DNA from: Pythium myriotylum
Lineage: Eukaryota; Oomycota; Peronosporomycetes; Pythiales; Pythiaceae
Reading direction: 5' to 3'
Assembly (NCBI GenBank): GCA_023091665.1
Contig: JALJCQ010000016.1
Coordinates: 806,001-870,000 of the forward strand
Length of the DNA stretch: 64,000 nucleotides
Below the pieces are notes generated by a model that had not been told where the DNA came from, did no database searches, and saw only the letters and a program-made list of their open reading frames with translations. A program made the translations under genes and the position numbers. This document shows positions 22,151-34,700 of this stretch, one piece after another; the stretch's first letter is position 1, and every line of letters begins with the position of its first letter.

Positions 22151-23124
22151 ATGATGATGACCCCCGATGCTTCGTCGGAGAGCTCCAGGTCGGAGATCGA
22201 CACAGAGATGGCGGAGAAGACGACGACGGAGCGACTCGGTGCGGCGCTGGGGCGTGCGCGGACGTCGTCGGACTGAGCGACTGACTGCCTGCTCGCTGTG
22301 CGCGTGGTCGCGTGTAGAGAAGGCCAAGGCTGCGGCCAAGAGCATGCTCTTCGGCGCGAGTCTCACCGGTGCGTGCTGGCGCGGACGCGAGTCGGACTTT
22401 GCGACTGATCGAGTGGTCTGACGGTAGGCCTCGCGGGCGCGACGTGGGGCGCCTGTCTCGCGACTGTGCGCAACGAAAGTGTCAAGTTTTACGCAGCGTC
22501 CATGGGCGCCAACTTCTTCCTGGTCTCGTCGACGTACATCGGTGCGGGATTCTGCGACATGAGCTCAATGCTGCCGAGCACTAATCGTGTCTGACGTGTA
22601 TATTAGCGCTCGAGGAAGTCTTCGCAGACAAGCGCGGCAAGCGTGACGAGCTCACTGGCGCGGCCGCAGGCGGTCTCACTGGTGCATTCTTCTCCTCGCT
22701 TGTTGGTGCGTGGCCTCGTCTGCGTCTCTTCCCCGTTGCGTAGTACAATCCATTCGCCTAATCTCAACCCTCGATGTGTTATGAATAACTAGGTGGCCCG
22801 CGACGTGGTGCGCAGGGCGCTGCTGCGGGTTTGGTCGCCGGCGCTGCGATCGTGTTTGGACGCGAACAGTTCCAGAAGTGGCGACTCACAAAGGCCGTTG
22901 AGCGGTACGAGCAGAAGTACGGCACGGCTCCAGAGGTGTATTACCCGAACACCGAGGTGCTTGTCGAGACCAAGGGTCCTCGCGAGCTCGAGTTCCCGTC
23001 GCTGCTGCCCAGCAGCATCAAGACCACCGAGGAGGAGATCGAGCGGCGCGTCCAGGAGCGACTCAACGAGCTGCGCGAAGAGGCCAAAGCAAACGCAGCG
23101 AGCGACAAACGCAAGAGCGGCTAA
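22151..23124 (+). CDS. Tim17/Tim22/Tim23-like mitochondrial inner-membrane protein (232 aa)
   Basis: Five exons are proposed: 22151-22253, 22318-22368, 22428-22541, 22607-22705 and 22793-23124. The introns are 64, 59, 65 and 87 nt, every one phase 1 with a GTGCG donor. The join gives one continuous product. Glycine- and alanine-rich membrane segments follow each other from about residue 45 to 145: MLFGASLTGLAGATWGACLA, AASMGANFFLVSSTYIALEE, then ELTGAAAGGLTGAFFSSLVG and GAAAGLVAGAAIVFG. The short basic loop DKRGKRDE before the third segment resembles the Tim17-family signature. A charged tail with a coiled-coil-like stretch (TEEEIERRVQERLNELREEA) ends the protein. The family includes protein-import channels and complex I subunit NDUFA11; which member this is cannot be said. 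Confidence 0.75.
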
Positions 23125-23326
23125 CGACGCAATCCACTCTTCAATCACTGCCTTTGCGTTCCTTGCTCGTCAAGTGGTCTCGTCAATCATCGAACCTTCT
23201 CCTTGCTCAGACTCCGTACGTCAACATGGCTACACTTCAAGTGATTGGCTTTGCCGTGGGCTTCTACCGGTAGAACCGGTAATTCCCTCGCTTCTGTGCC
23301 GGACGTTGGACGAACCGGCGTCACTG

Positions 23327-24589
23327 ATGGGCCGTGGTCTCTTGGCGCCAGTCGTGGATGAGATGCTGGCCGCCGCCGAGCCGCCCGCCTCGGGCAGCCT
23401 GCTGCAGCTGCACGCGGCGCCGCTGCACGCGACGCTGCCGCTGAGCCCTCCGCTTCGACCCGCCGAGCCCTTGCCCCAATGGCCCGCGAAACTGAGCAAG
23501 TACAAGCGTCGCAAGCTCCTCAAGGCGCAGGCGCGCGCGCGCATGTACGAGCGCTGGCGCCTCTCGGTCGAGAGATTCCAGCGCGAGAGCGCCGAGAAGA
23601 GGGAGCGCGAGAAGCGGCTCAAGCGCTGGTTCGCGCGCGGCGCCTACCTGCCGCCCCACATGACGCGCCGGCCGCCGGCGCTGCCCGAGGTCGAGCGCCC
23701 CGAGCTGGCAGTCGCCGAAGTAGTCGAGAGCAAGCTCGGCAAGACGCTCAACTACGAGTGCGGCTGCACGGCCTGCCGCCGCGTGTTCCACGACCGAGGG
23801 ACCGTGCACGACCAGTACAAGTGCCGCATCGCCCACTGCCAGCAAAAGTTCGACGACTTTATCGAGTTCGTGGACCACCAAGTCGACGTCCACGGGGCCG
23901 TCTACGTCAACTGCGCCCGCGTGCGAGAAGAATTATATCGGTCCCAAGCCAGCAATGTCTTCCCTCCGGCTACGGTCTTCATCCTGGACCAGTACGTGAA
24001 CCAGGGTGAGCTGCCCAGCATGTGGACGCTAGAGCAAGCCGACCAAGAGGCAGCGGCGCTGGAATCGCGTTTGAGAGAATTACGATCCAGCGGGGCCGGG
24101 ATCCCATTGGTTGTCATCCGCGGTTCGTTCCGGGCTGCGTATGAAAGGGTCAAGCGGTACGGAATTTCAGAGCTCAAAGAGCAATACCGCGTCGCGCTTG
24201 AGCACCACGAGGCATCGCTCGTGCATGCCGTGGGCCCGCGGAATCGCCAGGACGGTGTCTCCACAATCCGTGCCGGCCGCAACTGGTTGCTGTCGGTCGA
24301 ACCTGAGAACGCCGAAAAAGCACGGGCTATCAAGTTTCAGCGAGGCGACGATCTGAAGCAGTCTAGTGAAAGTGATGAGGAGAGCGAAGAAGAAGAAGTC
24401 GTATTGGAGTTCTGTCGTGCCGGCAAAACGAGTTACAACAAAAGCGAGGTCCAAACGCCCAGTCCAGTGAAGCCAAACAAGCAGAAGGCCAGCGTTGTTT
24501 GTCCTGGTGTGCTTGAAACAGACAAGGTCGCCCATTCGAAGCTCGTGGTGCCTCAGGCTTCGGAAGAGCCAGAAGTGATCTTTTTGTGA
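23327..24589 (+). CDS. C2H2 zinc-finger protein, function unknown (420 aa)
   Basis: The frame is open much further upstream, but 23327 is the first ATG downstream of the Tim17-like gene and gives MGRGLLAPVVDEML. A basic region at about 55-110 (KYKRRKLLKAQARARMYERW) is followed by a tandem Cys/His region at about 140-190. There, CGCTACRRVFHDRGTVH precedes a C-x4-C-x12-H-x5-H finger (CRIAHCQQKF through HQVDVH). A helical middle segment and an acidic stretch (SSESDEESEEEEVVLEF, about 345) follow. The basic and zinc-binding parts suggest a nuclear nucleic-acid-binding protein, but no family was recognised. Confidence 0.75.
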   Translation: MGRGLLAPVVDEMLAAAEPPASGSLLQLHAAPLHATLPLSPPLRPAEPLPQWPAKLSKYKRRKLLKAQARARMYERWRLSVERFQRESAEKREREKRLKRWFARGAYLPPHMTRRPPALPEVERPELAVAEVVESKLGKTLNYECGCTACRRVFHDRGTVHDQYKCRIAHCQQKFDDFIEFVDHQVDVHGAVYVNCARVREELYRSQASNVFPPATVFILDQYVNQGELPSMWTLEQADQEAAALESRLRELRSSGAGIPLVVIRGSFRAAYERVKRYGISELKEQYRVALEHHEASLVHAVGPRNRQDGVSTIRAGRNWLLSVEPENAEKARAIKFQRGDDLKQSSESDEESEEEEVVLEFCRAGKTSYNKSEVQTPSPVKPNKQKASVVCPGVLETDKVAHSKLVVPQASEEPEVIFL

Positions 24590-24739
24590 TAGAATTTGCC
24601 ACGATAATGTTATTTAATCCAGCGCCCGTAGATCGGGTTGAGTTTTTGTGTGGTCTCCACGCCCAGGGTTTGTTCCTTCTACTGTATGCCCGAATATCAA
24701 GTGGAGATCTTGGTGTGGCGATAGGATGACGTAGCTGAC

Positions 24740-27700
24740 TCAGAACATGTCGAAGGGGTTCGATGATGCTGCAGGCGGAGCCGAGTTACTCGCGAAAGCG
24801 CCGAATCTGTCAAAACAGTTAGTCAGCTCCCAAACGCAGACGCGGTCACGACTTTTGTAAACGTACACGTTCTGATCGCCGAACGAGTTCTGCTTTTGAG
24901 GTGTGCTCTGTCCCGCTGGAAACGCAAACGAGCCCATTGGTGAAGGTGACCTATCAGAAAATAATTAGATTAGAATGTATCATCCCACAACACACTGAGA
25001 GCGACTTACGTGGCGGGAAAAGTTGGCGATGGGGCCGATGACTGTGGCAAAGAGAAAGACGCCATTGGGGATGGTACGGTGGGAGCTGCGAAGTGAGATT
25101 TGGGGGTCTCAAATGAGTTGCCTCGCGAACCTCCAGACGACAACGGAGCATTGCCCATTCCCAGGCCGATGCTGGCACCGAAAGGCGAAGGCGTGGCGAT
25201 AGACTGAGGAGTGCCGTTGTTAAACGAGGAGGTCGCAGATGCCGCAGGAGAAGCTCCTGGCTTTGCAAACGAGTTACCACGAGAGGCAGGATTCGAACCT
25301 GACGATCCACTAGAAAGACCCATGTTGCCGAGGCTCAAAGCAGCGAAAGGATCCTTGATTGCCGCGACATCCGCCTACAATAACATAATCAGTCCGGAAC
25401 ATGCTGGTCAAGCCATTCCTGGCTGTACTCCTCACCTTGGGGGCGTTTGAAGGTGCAGAATTCTGAGGAGGCTGGGTACCAGGTGGAGCGGGATGTCCTT
25501 GGGTCGGTTGGTGAGCATAATTGGCGTTGGGTGCGTTTGGGTTCGGCTGCATCCACTGCTGTTGCTGAGGTGCTGTGCCGGGATGTCCAGGGAATCCTTG
25601 TCCTGGGTACTGTCCGAGCTGTCCTTGTTGCTGGAACACTTGGTGCTGTTGGAAGTGTTGTTGTTGCTGTTGCTGGAATTGTTGCTGAGGAGGGAAACCG
25701 TGTGGGAGCGATCCCTGAGGACCAAATGCGTTTGATACCGAAGCTTGTGAGCCTTGCGGGAATGCACCAAATGCGTTTGCTCCTCCAAATCCAGCCTGCG
25801 AGCCTGGTGCATTTGAGAAGCTGTTTGTTTTCGTAGGGACGCCTACCCCACTGTTCGAAAAGCTGTTCGTCGCAGACACAGGAGTTGCAAACGCAAACGG
25901 ATCTGCGCCTGAAGCAACGTGTGGTTGGGGCTGCCCAAAGCCTTGGTTCCCAAGACCGAACGGTGACGGTGCCTGGGCTCCTTGTTGGTGCGGTGAAGGG
26001 TTTACAGTGCCAAATGCGTCATACACCGATCCAGCAGGTGCAGAAGCTGCCGGAGTGGAGGTTGGCGCATGACTGACGACATCCACATTGTCGAATGCCG
26101 AAAACGGATCGCCTGGCTGGGTCTTCGGTGGCTCTGGGGATTTGCTCCCGCTAGACGTTCGCGGACTAAAGCCTCCAAAAGGATCAATAGGAGCAGCAAC
26201 CGGACTGGCAAACGCTCCCGAGCTCGCTCTCGATGTGGAAGTCGCCGTGCTGAACGCGCCAAATGCGGATGGATTTGTTGTCGATGTGCTCCCGAAAGCG
26301 TCAAAAGTAGTCGTCGATGTCGATGGTTGGGGTGGTGTCGCTCCGAACGCATCAAACGATGACGAAGAGGAAGTCTTGGCAGCAGGTGAGGCACCGAAGG
26401 CATCGAAAACTGGTGATGCAGCACCAAAAGCACCAAAACCTGGAGATTGTGGAGCGGCAGGTTGAGCACTGGCTCCGAAGGCATCGAAAGTAGCCGCAGG
26501 AGTGGCAGGCGACGTTGCTCCAAACGCGTCAAAGGAGGATGAAGCAGACCGACTTCCCGTACTCGCTGGCGCGCCAAACGCATCAAAAGACGATCGGTTG
26601 CTGTTGGCGGCCACAGGAGATCCAAAGGCATCAAATGGCGTCGCAGCTTTTTGACTGCTTGTCTTCGCAGAAGTAGCCGGGGAGCTCGCGAATCCGAAAG
26701 GATCGTCCGTCGCGGAAGAAGTCTTAACAGGGCTGAAAGCCAGGAAGTCGTTCCCAGAAGATGGCGGCTTAGCCGGAGCAGGGGGTGTCGACACTGGAAC
26801 AGACGCGGGCGCACTAAACGCACCAAAATCTGAGCCCGGTGGGGGTGCGAGAGTGAACGAACCTGTTTTGAACTCATCGCGCAGTGGAGGCGCTGCAGCA
26901 GGCTTTGAAGAAAAGTTTCCGAAATCTGCAAAGCCACCTGCGGTAGAAGAGGTTGTCGATTTCGGGCTATCAAAACGGCCGAAATCCTCGAAATCGTGTT
27001 GCTGCTTCTTGGGCTCGTCAAAGCTCGAGAAGTCGCCAAACGAAGCAAATCCGCCATTGTTACTTTGGGAAGACGTGTCTCCAAAAGCATCGAATGACGG
27101 TGCGGCCTTGCTCGCCTTGGAGGAGAAGAAATCATCGTCGGAGGCCGCCGGTTTCTTCACGCTCCCACTTCCAGACCTTTTCTGAGGTTCGTCGCGAGTG
27201 CTGGATCGAGGTGACTCGTACTGCCACTTTTTGTCAATGTAAGTCAAGCGAATGAAGTTGCGCGTGCGCTCGCCATCCGTGCCACCGCTGGGTCGGAAGT
27301 TTGCGTCATGCTTGGCTCGCCAAATCTTTTGCGCAGCCTAAATCGCACCAGGTGTTAAGCTCAGAAGCCATGTCCTTCGTAATATTCGGAGCCAAGATAC
27401 GGACCTCATTGCCTCCAAACTTAAGCATGTTTTTGACTTCAGTATCTGTGAACTTCGACATCGAAATCGACTTGACACGATGTCCAAACTCGCGGCTACG
27501 CCATTGACGACAGTTTCATTATACGCATAGAGACATACGGCGTGCGCGGACCTGACTTACTGGATGCCACTGCATGAAGTGCACACGTACGTGTTGAAGT
27601 CAACACAGACGTACTGGGGCATCTATCAATCAGACCAGCCCCCACGGCATCAGCAATGCGCCCCATCCAAACCACGTGAATACAAGACCCATCGCACCAT

Positions 27701-27814
27701 CTCATTGCAGTCAAAGCACCGCTTGTTCGCTGGGTTTGACCGCTGGAATTCGCGCAGTTCTTTGATGCGGCGCTCATCCGCGCGCTTGTCGTCGACGGCG
27801 GCGCCGGCGGTCAT
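24740..27814 (-). CDS. AGFG/HRB-like ArfGAP with FG-type repeats (895 aa)
   Basis: Seven exons are proposed, on the reverse strand: 27814-27698, 27622-27561, 27495-27405, 27337-25436, 25374-25010, 24950-24867 and 24806-24740. All junctions are GT-AG and keep frame. The ArfGAP zinc finger is C-x2-C-x16-C-x2-C (CFDC at about 33, CTSC at about 53), followed by SGIHREFG with the catalytic arginine and HRVKSISM, which is typical of the AGFG branch. RLTYIDKKWQYES closes the domain at about 145. The rest is a long disordered tail with about nine FDAFG-type units, a Gln-rich stretch near 650 (CAG/CAA repeats), and a C-terminal NPF (SSNPFDMF). AGFG proteins act in clathrin-linked endocytic sorting and bind EH domains through NPF; that role is from family knowledge. 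Confidence 0.85.
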
Positions 27815-28700
27815 CCTGATGGAGGCGCTTATGGTTGCTGAATTTCAACTGCCAGGCTCTACTGTCGAGCACGGCACGGCAACTGGACACTTAGAAAGCG
27901 GGGAAAGGACGGAATGAAACTGTGCTGCAGTTGTGGATCGTCGGGATGCGACAGAGAGGGGAAGATGGTCAGATCGAGCAGATTGCGATGCGCCTCGTTG
28001 CGTTGCTCTGGAAGAGCGCAAACGCCGCGGAGCTCGGATGCAAATGGTACGCGCACTCACCTCGACGACGCCAATCAAAACGCAGCAGCTGAGACGTCGA
28101 CAGAGCGCGCGAGGCCGATCCCGCACACGAATCCTCGTCGTCGTCCTGGTGAAGAGCTCCTCAATGGAGAAACCGCCCCACTTTCAAGACTTTACTGATT
28201 TACGTTACAACCCGCCAACATATATCCATTTATAGAGGTCTTCACCCTAGTCAGATGTCGCGGGAAGGTGATGGAAGATACGCTCGGAATCAGTTGTAGG
28301 AGGTTCAATCGCACTTTGACGATGGGTCACGGTAGTCCTCCACTTGTCGTCCGTGTTTGAAATCCCGACTTGACGATGGAGGTGGCGGGAGCTCTCTCGA
28401 GCCGTCGACGCGAGCTCTCGGCGCGAGCTCTCGGGCGACGAGAAGCGCGCGAGACGAGACGGCGCTCAGCGCCGTGGGACAAGCGCGGGTGTCGCGCTCG
28501 TGCGCACTCGCGAGGAGCTCCTTGTCGCGGCAAACGACTCGCGCCGCACGTCGAAGTTCGTGCGTACCTAGTGAGGAGCTACTTTCGCGCAACCTCAGCG
28601 ACGCTTCAACTTGAATGACTCAGTCGCCGCCAAAGCGACGCCCTCTCGGTTCTCGGTGGCCGTCCCTCGAGTGAGCGAGACGCGTGAGCGTGAGGGAGCC
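27815..28700. other. 886-bp divergent intergenic region, no gene seen
   Basis: This separates the AGFG-like gene (-) from the dynein gene (+) and must hold both promoters. Reading frames of up to about 100 codons on both strands have no recognisable content. The dynein frame is open upstream of its ATG back to 28611 but lacks an ATG there. Confidence 0.5.
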
Positions 28701-31700
28701 ATGAGCACGTTCGACGACGTCGAGTTCCTCGTGCAATGGATCCGCGAGCGGATCACGCTGCCTGGGTACCAGTCCAAGGCCTGGAGCTCGATGGACCTCA
28801 CGACCGTCAAGGAGTTTGTCGAGAGCACCAACATTCCAGCTCTCTTCATCACGATGCTCAACGGCTCGCTCTTCGTGAGCACGACGGCGCCGCGAGGCGC
28901 GGAGACCGTGATGTACTTTGTCAAGAACGGACAAGTCGTGATCAGTCCGAACAACGTGGTCGAGTCGCTCCAGTATGGAACCGTGGGCAAGGATGGCATC
29001 GCGTCGCTGCTGCAGCTCATGAACGGATACTATCTCCAGCGCCTACAAACTAACAAATCGTGGCCTGAGAGTATCCAAAAAGAGTTCACTGGACAGTTCT
29101 TCCGCTTCATGTCGAGCTTGACCGAGACCGTGAGCCGTGCATGCGGCAAGACGGTGCTGTATCTACCACCAGTTTCTCAAGCCAAAGCCAACCACAAGGA
29201 TAAGGATCTCGTGCAACAGTTGGAGTCAACCGTAATCCATTGGACCAGACAAATCAAAGAGGTCATTAACAACCAAGACAATGCACACGATGCCGAGGGT
29301 GCCGGGCCGCTGGAAGAGATCAAGTTCTGGGAGCATCGCACAGAAGACTTGTCAGGCATCACCGAACAATTAAACCGCCAAGGTGTCAAAGACATTGTGG
29401 ATATACTCAGGCAAGCCAAGTCATCGTATTTGCAACCATTCGAGACCTTGTCCCAAATTATCAAGCAAGGATCCGTGGAGGCAAACGATAATCTACGGTT
29501 TTTGAAGAAGCTTAGTCCAGTTTGCGAGGATATTTCGCGGGCCCAACCTGACCAAATACCATTTATGCTCCCGAAGCTGCTAAACTTCATCCGCCTCATC
29601 TGGATGTATTCGAAACACTACAACACCGAGGATCGCATCACTAGCCTTTTGCGTAAGGTCAGCAATGAGATCATCGTTGTGTGCTGTCGAACGATCTCGC
29701 TACACGATGTCTTCGACGGCAATGTCGAAGCTAGTATCAGACACCTCGAGCAGAGCATTCAGTGCGGTATCTCGTGGAAGCAGATCTTTCATCGTGCAAT
29801 TCAAGCCGTCAACTCATCGGCCCCGACCCCTGATCGACGGTGGACGTTTGATGAAACAGGCATATTTGCACAGATTGATGCATTCGTTCAGCGCTGCCGC
29901 GAACTGCTTGAAGTCTGTGGAGGTCAAATTCAGTTTGCGCGAAAGGGCAAAGAGGGCAAACGGGAACCTTTGCCAACATTTGGTGGAAACCGTGGGTTAG
30001 AGATCGTGAAGAGTCTGCGGGGTATTGAGGCGCAATTTGAAAATCACATTGAGCGACTGAGAAAGCTCGAGTACGATATCTTAGACGTCAAAATTACAAG
30101 CTGGCACAGCGATTTCAACACGTTCAAAAACGGCGTGAAGGATTTGGAAGCGATGACACAGAACGTAATCAATGGCGCGTTCGAGAGCGTATCGACTATA
30201 TCTGCCGGAGTTGATATGATCCTTGCGTTTCAAAAGATTGCTCACCGCGAAGCAATCAAACGGTGCGTTGAAAAGCGAGCTGTTGATATTTACGGGATGT
30301 TCAAGCAGCTTGTTGCAACAGTGCGTGGACTGTTTGAGAAGAACAAGGGGTCACCTCCACTGTCACCAACTGAGCCACAGTTCTCTGGTGCTGCATTGTG
30401 GGCACGTAGCTTGCTTATGCAAGTATCTGATGAGCTTGTTCGGCTGAACGAGTTGTCTCACCTCGCAAGCGGTGCTGAGAGCGATGATGCGCAGTCGTCG
30501 TACGAGAGTTTGCGTCTTGTCATGAATGAGTATATTCAACGTAAGTATCACGATTGGATTGAAGACCTGGATGCTCTAGGCAACACCAACCTGAACTCAC
30601 GTCTGGAGACGCCGCTAATGACGAAGAATGGTGACAGTCTTGCAAACTCGAATGTAACCAACAAGGACGTGAACTTAAATGTTGCTGGTGCTAAAGGCGA
30701 TCACAACGTTCTACAGAACACAGAGAAGACGCTCATCCACCGTGCTAAGAGAGGGTTCCTAACATGCAACTTTGATCGACCACTCCTGAACCTCTTTGCG
30801 GAAGTGCATTACTGGCAGTTCTTTAATGGTGAGGTACAGATACCATATATGGCTCATGATATTTGCAACCAGAAGGAACAATTGCGTGTTCTTCGAGAGC
30901 ACGTAATGCTTGTTGTCAGAGACTACAACCGCATCTTGCTCGAGCTGTCATCTACTGAACGTCGCTTATTTGAAGATATCATCCGAAAGCTGGATCGTCG
31001 CATTCTCCCTGGTCTTCAAAAACTAACGTGGGTATCCAAGGGCATTGTTGAGTGGTATGTGTCGGATTGTCGCAAGCATTGCGAGACCACGTATAAGATC
31101 GTCCAAGAGTTTCAGGAAAACAAAGACATTGTCGCCAAGAATTGTAAGATGATTTCGGGTTTAATGCACATTTGCATCGAGAGAAACACTGTTTACGATG
31201 AGGGAGTGTTCGAAGTAAAGCAAGAGATCCATCGCAAGGACATCGAGAAGAAGCTACGAGAAGCCTACTATACGATCAGCACAACCATGGCAGCAACATA
31301 TCAGCACTTTGCGTCAGGCCCTGCTGAGGTTCAGCGCGAGTGGACCCGATTCGTGGAACGATGTGACAAAACTCTTGAGGATGCGCTGCGTCAGTCTGTG
31401 AAGAAGTCACTTCAGGAGCTGTCGAAGGCCATCAATGGTGATGCGAAAACTGACCCGCGGCCACTCTTCCGAATCCACACGGTCTTGGAAGAGACAAATA
31501 AAGTTGAGTTCAAGCCATTGATGGTTGACCTAACTCAAATGGTGAACATGGTCGCAAAAGAAGTATTCAATGTTATCTCAGTCGTACCAAGGTTAACCTC
31601 GGCAGTTCAAGGAACATTACCAGCTACATCCGCGGCGAACGCAAGCGTAACAGCAGAAAAACCTGGTGGAGAAGCCGAAGTTAAGGATCAAGATACAGCA

Positions 31701-34700
31701 GCTGAAGGAAACAGTATTGGGAAAGATGGAACATGCGAAGCAGCGCTAACGTTAACCCAGGTTGCAACGGCAGCTAACAACTTTTACCAGTCAATCTTCA
31801 ATGACGAGGAGATATTGAAAGTGCTTGTGCATATCATGAATGGAATGTCATCGAGCGCTACAGAATTGCAAAAGTATCTGGGCTACTGGGACAAGTACAA
31901 ATTGCTATGGAACCAAGATAAACAGGCATTTATCCGTCGTTACGCCAAAGCCAATCGCCCACTACAGCAATTCCGTGCCGATATTGAGCGGTACCGCGAA
32001 CAGCAGACAAGTATCCAAAATGAAGACCTCACGAATACGATTAACTTCATCCAGATCGACACCAATTTTCTTAAGGCTAGCCTCGTCGAGCACACTGTGC
32101 AATGGATCGGGAAGCTCACCGGGCTTCTTAATCAGACTGCGCAGGACGAGCTTCGCGAACTGATGACCATGATTAAGGAAAATACGAAAAAACTGCAAGT
32201 CAAGCCAACAAACCTTGATCATCTTGGCGAAAGTATTCGCTTACTCCAGGACATCAAGGACGGGCTTCCTGGTGTGGTTGCTAGGTTTGATCCATTACAG
32301 CAGAAATACGATCTGCTGGCGGAGTTTGATGTACAAGTCACTGACGAAGAGCAGCGGGATCTTGCAAACCTCCGGCCGCAATGGGAAGTGTACGAAGGCA
32401 TGTTAGTTGAGGCGAACACGATGCTGCAAAAGTGCAAGATAAGCATGAAGCAGAACCTTCAGGATTCAGTGGCAGAGCTGAACTCAATCATGTCAGATCT
32501 GCGTGCTGAGGCTGAGGCATCTCTTCCCTACTCAGGCGATCAATCCTCGGCAACTGCTCACCAGATTCTCAACGATTTCGAGAAAAAGATGGAGGCCACC
32601 CGTGCTCGCCAGAGTGCGCTGAAGAAAGGTCTCGAAATTTTCGGGATCGAAGAGTCTAAGAACGAAGGATTCGCACAAACGGAGAAAGAGATTGAACTAC
32701 TTCAGCAGATTTGGCAAGTCACGGACGAGTGGGACGTCATATGGGCAACTTGGAAGAACAAAGTTTTTTACGAGATTGAAGTCGACTCGATGGAGACCAC
32801 CGCCGCACAGTTCTTTAAGAAGATTGTGAAGTACGGCAAGGAGATGAAGAGTTGGTCTGTCTGGAGTTCGATGAAGACGAAGATCGAACAGTTTCGGCAA
32901 ACCCTTCCGCTCATCCAAGATCTGAAGAGCCCTGCACTGCGGCCGCGCCATTGGGCCCAGCTCAAGGACGAAATGGATAAACAATTCGATCCTGAGTCAT
33001 CCAACTTCACATTGGAACGGGTTTTCGCGCTGGGTTTTCACCTTCATGCTGAGTTTATCAGTACGATGTCCGCAAATGCGAGTAAGGAGTTGTCGATCGA
33101 ACAAGCTCTGGAGAACATTGAGAAGCGCTGGAGTGGAATTGACATCGACATTGGCGAGTACAAGAGCGTGTATTACAAGATCAAGTCCGCTGATGATTTG
33201 TTCACGGCTCTCGAGGATGATCAGGTTCAGCTTTCGACTATGAAGGCCTCACCATTCTTCGGCTCCTTCGATAATAAGATTTTATATTGGGAAAAGGCTC
33301 TTGCAACTATGTCGGAGGTGGTCGAAACATTGCTGGCTGTGCAGCGCTGCTGGATCTACTTGGAGAGCATCTTCATGGCCTCCGAGGACATTCGAAAGCA
33401 GCTTCCACTCGAGAGTACGCTCTTTGATGAGGTCAACAACGCGTATATGCGGGTCACAGAGAATATGGCCAAAACAAAGAATGCACTCAGGGCGACTCAA
33501 GAACCTGGCGTTCTCCATACCCTGCAACAGATGCAAGAAAAACTCGACCAGATTCAAAAGTGCCTTGATCAGTATTTGGAGACCAAACGCATGCTCTTCC
33601 CCAGATTTTATTTCTTGTCGAACGATGACCTTCTTGAGATTCTTGGCCATCAGAAGGACCCGGACCAGGTCCAAAAGCATATTAAGAAGTGCTTTGAGGC
33701 GATAAAGACGCTGCAGCTGATTGCCCCTGGCACTCGTGGGAACGCGACGTTTGAGGCGCTTGGGATGAACTCACCATGTGGAGAGCAAGTCGTGTTTGCA
33801 TCGAATGTGATCGTTGCAGGTGCGGTGGAGGGCTGGCTCCTGCGTGTCGAGTCAGCCATGGTAAATACGCTTGAGAAGATATACGCACAGTGCCTCATCG
33901 GATATAAAGGCAAAAAGGAAAAGTGGATCAAAGACTTTCCCGGACAGCTGCTAATCACGTGCGGCCAAACAGCGTGGACGAACGAGTGCATTAAGGCCTT
34001 GAACGAGGTTGCAAAAGGCGAAAAGAAAGCGTTGAAGACTCTAAAGAAGAAGTGGATTTCTTATCTGAACAAGCTTGCTGACATGGTACGAGGCCAGCTA
34101 TCATCGATTGAACGCAAAAAAATTGTGGCGTTGATCACAATCGAGATCCACTCGCGCGATGTCATCGACCGCCTTGTGAAGCAAAACTGCAAAAGCATCA
34201 ATGATTTCGACTGGCTCATGCAGTTGCGTTTCTATTTCAACAAGGACCTTGGCGAGTCAGGTATTTGTGAGGTCAAGCAGACGGTTACATCACTCCAATA
34301 TTCGTATGAGTATCAAGGTAACAACGGTCGCCTAGTCATTACTCCATTAACGGATCGTTGCGTTCTAACAATGACCACGGCTCTCCACCTCAACCGTGGT
34401 GGCAACCCACTCGGACCTGCCGGAACAGGTAAAACCGAAACGGTAAAAGATCTGGGCAAGAACTTGGCCAAATACGTGATTGTATTCAACTGTAGTGACG
34501 GGTTGGACTACAAATCTGTGGGAAGAATGTTCTCCGGTCTTGTACAGTCAGGTGGCTGGGGTTGCTTCGACGAGTTCAATCGCATTGAGATTGAGGTGTT
34601 GTCTGTTGTTGCGCAACAAGTGCTCACAATCATGCAGGCTCTGACTCTCAAGCAGCCGTCACTTATGTTCCTCGGTTCGATGATCAAATGCAATCACAAC

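Noticed and set aside
25289..25299. Exact tRNA B-box-like sequence GGTTCGAATCC on the reverse strand
   Set aside because: It lies inside the AGFG-like coding exon, and no acceptor stem or D-arm could be built around it.
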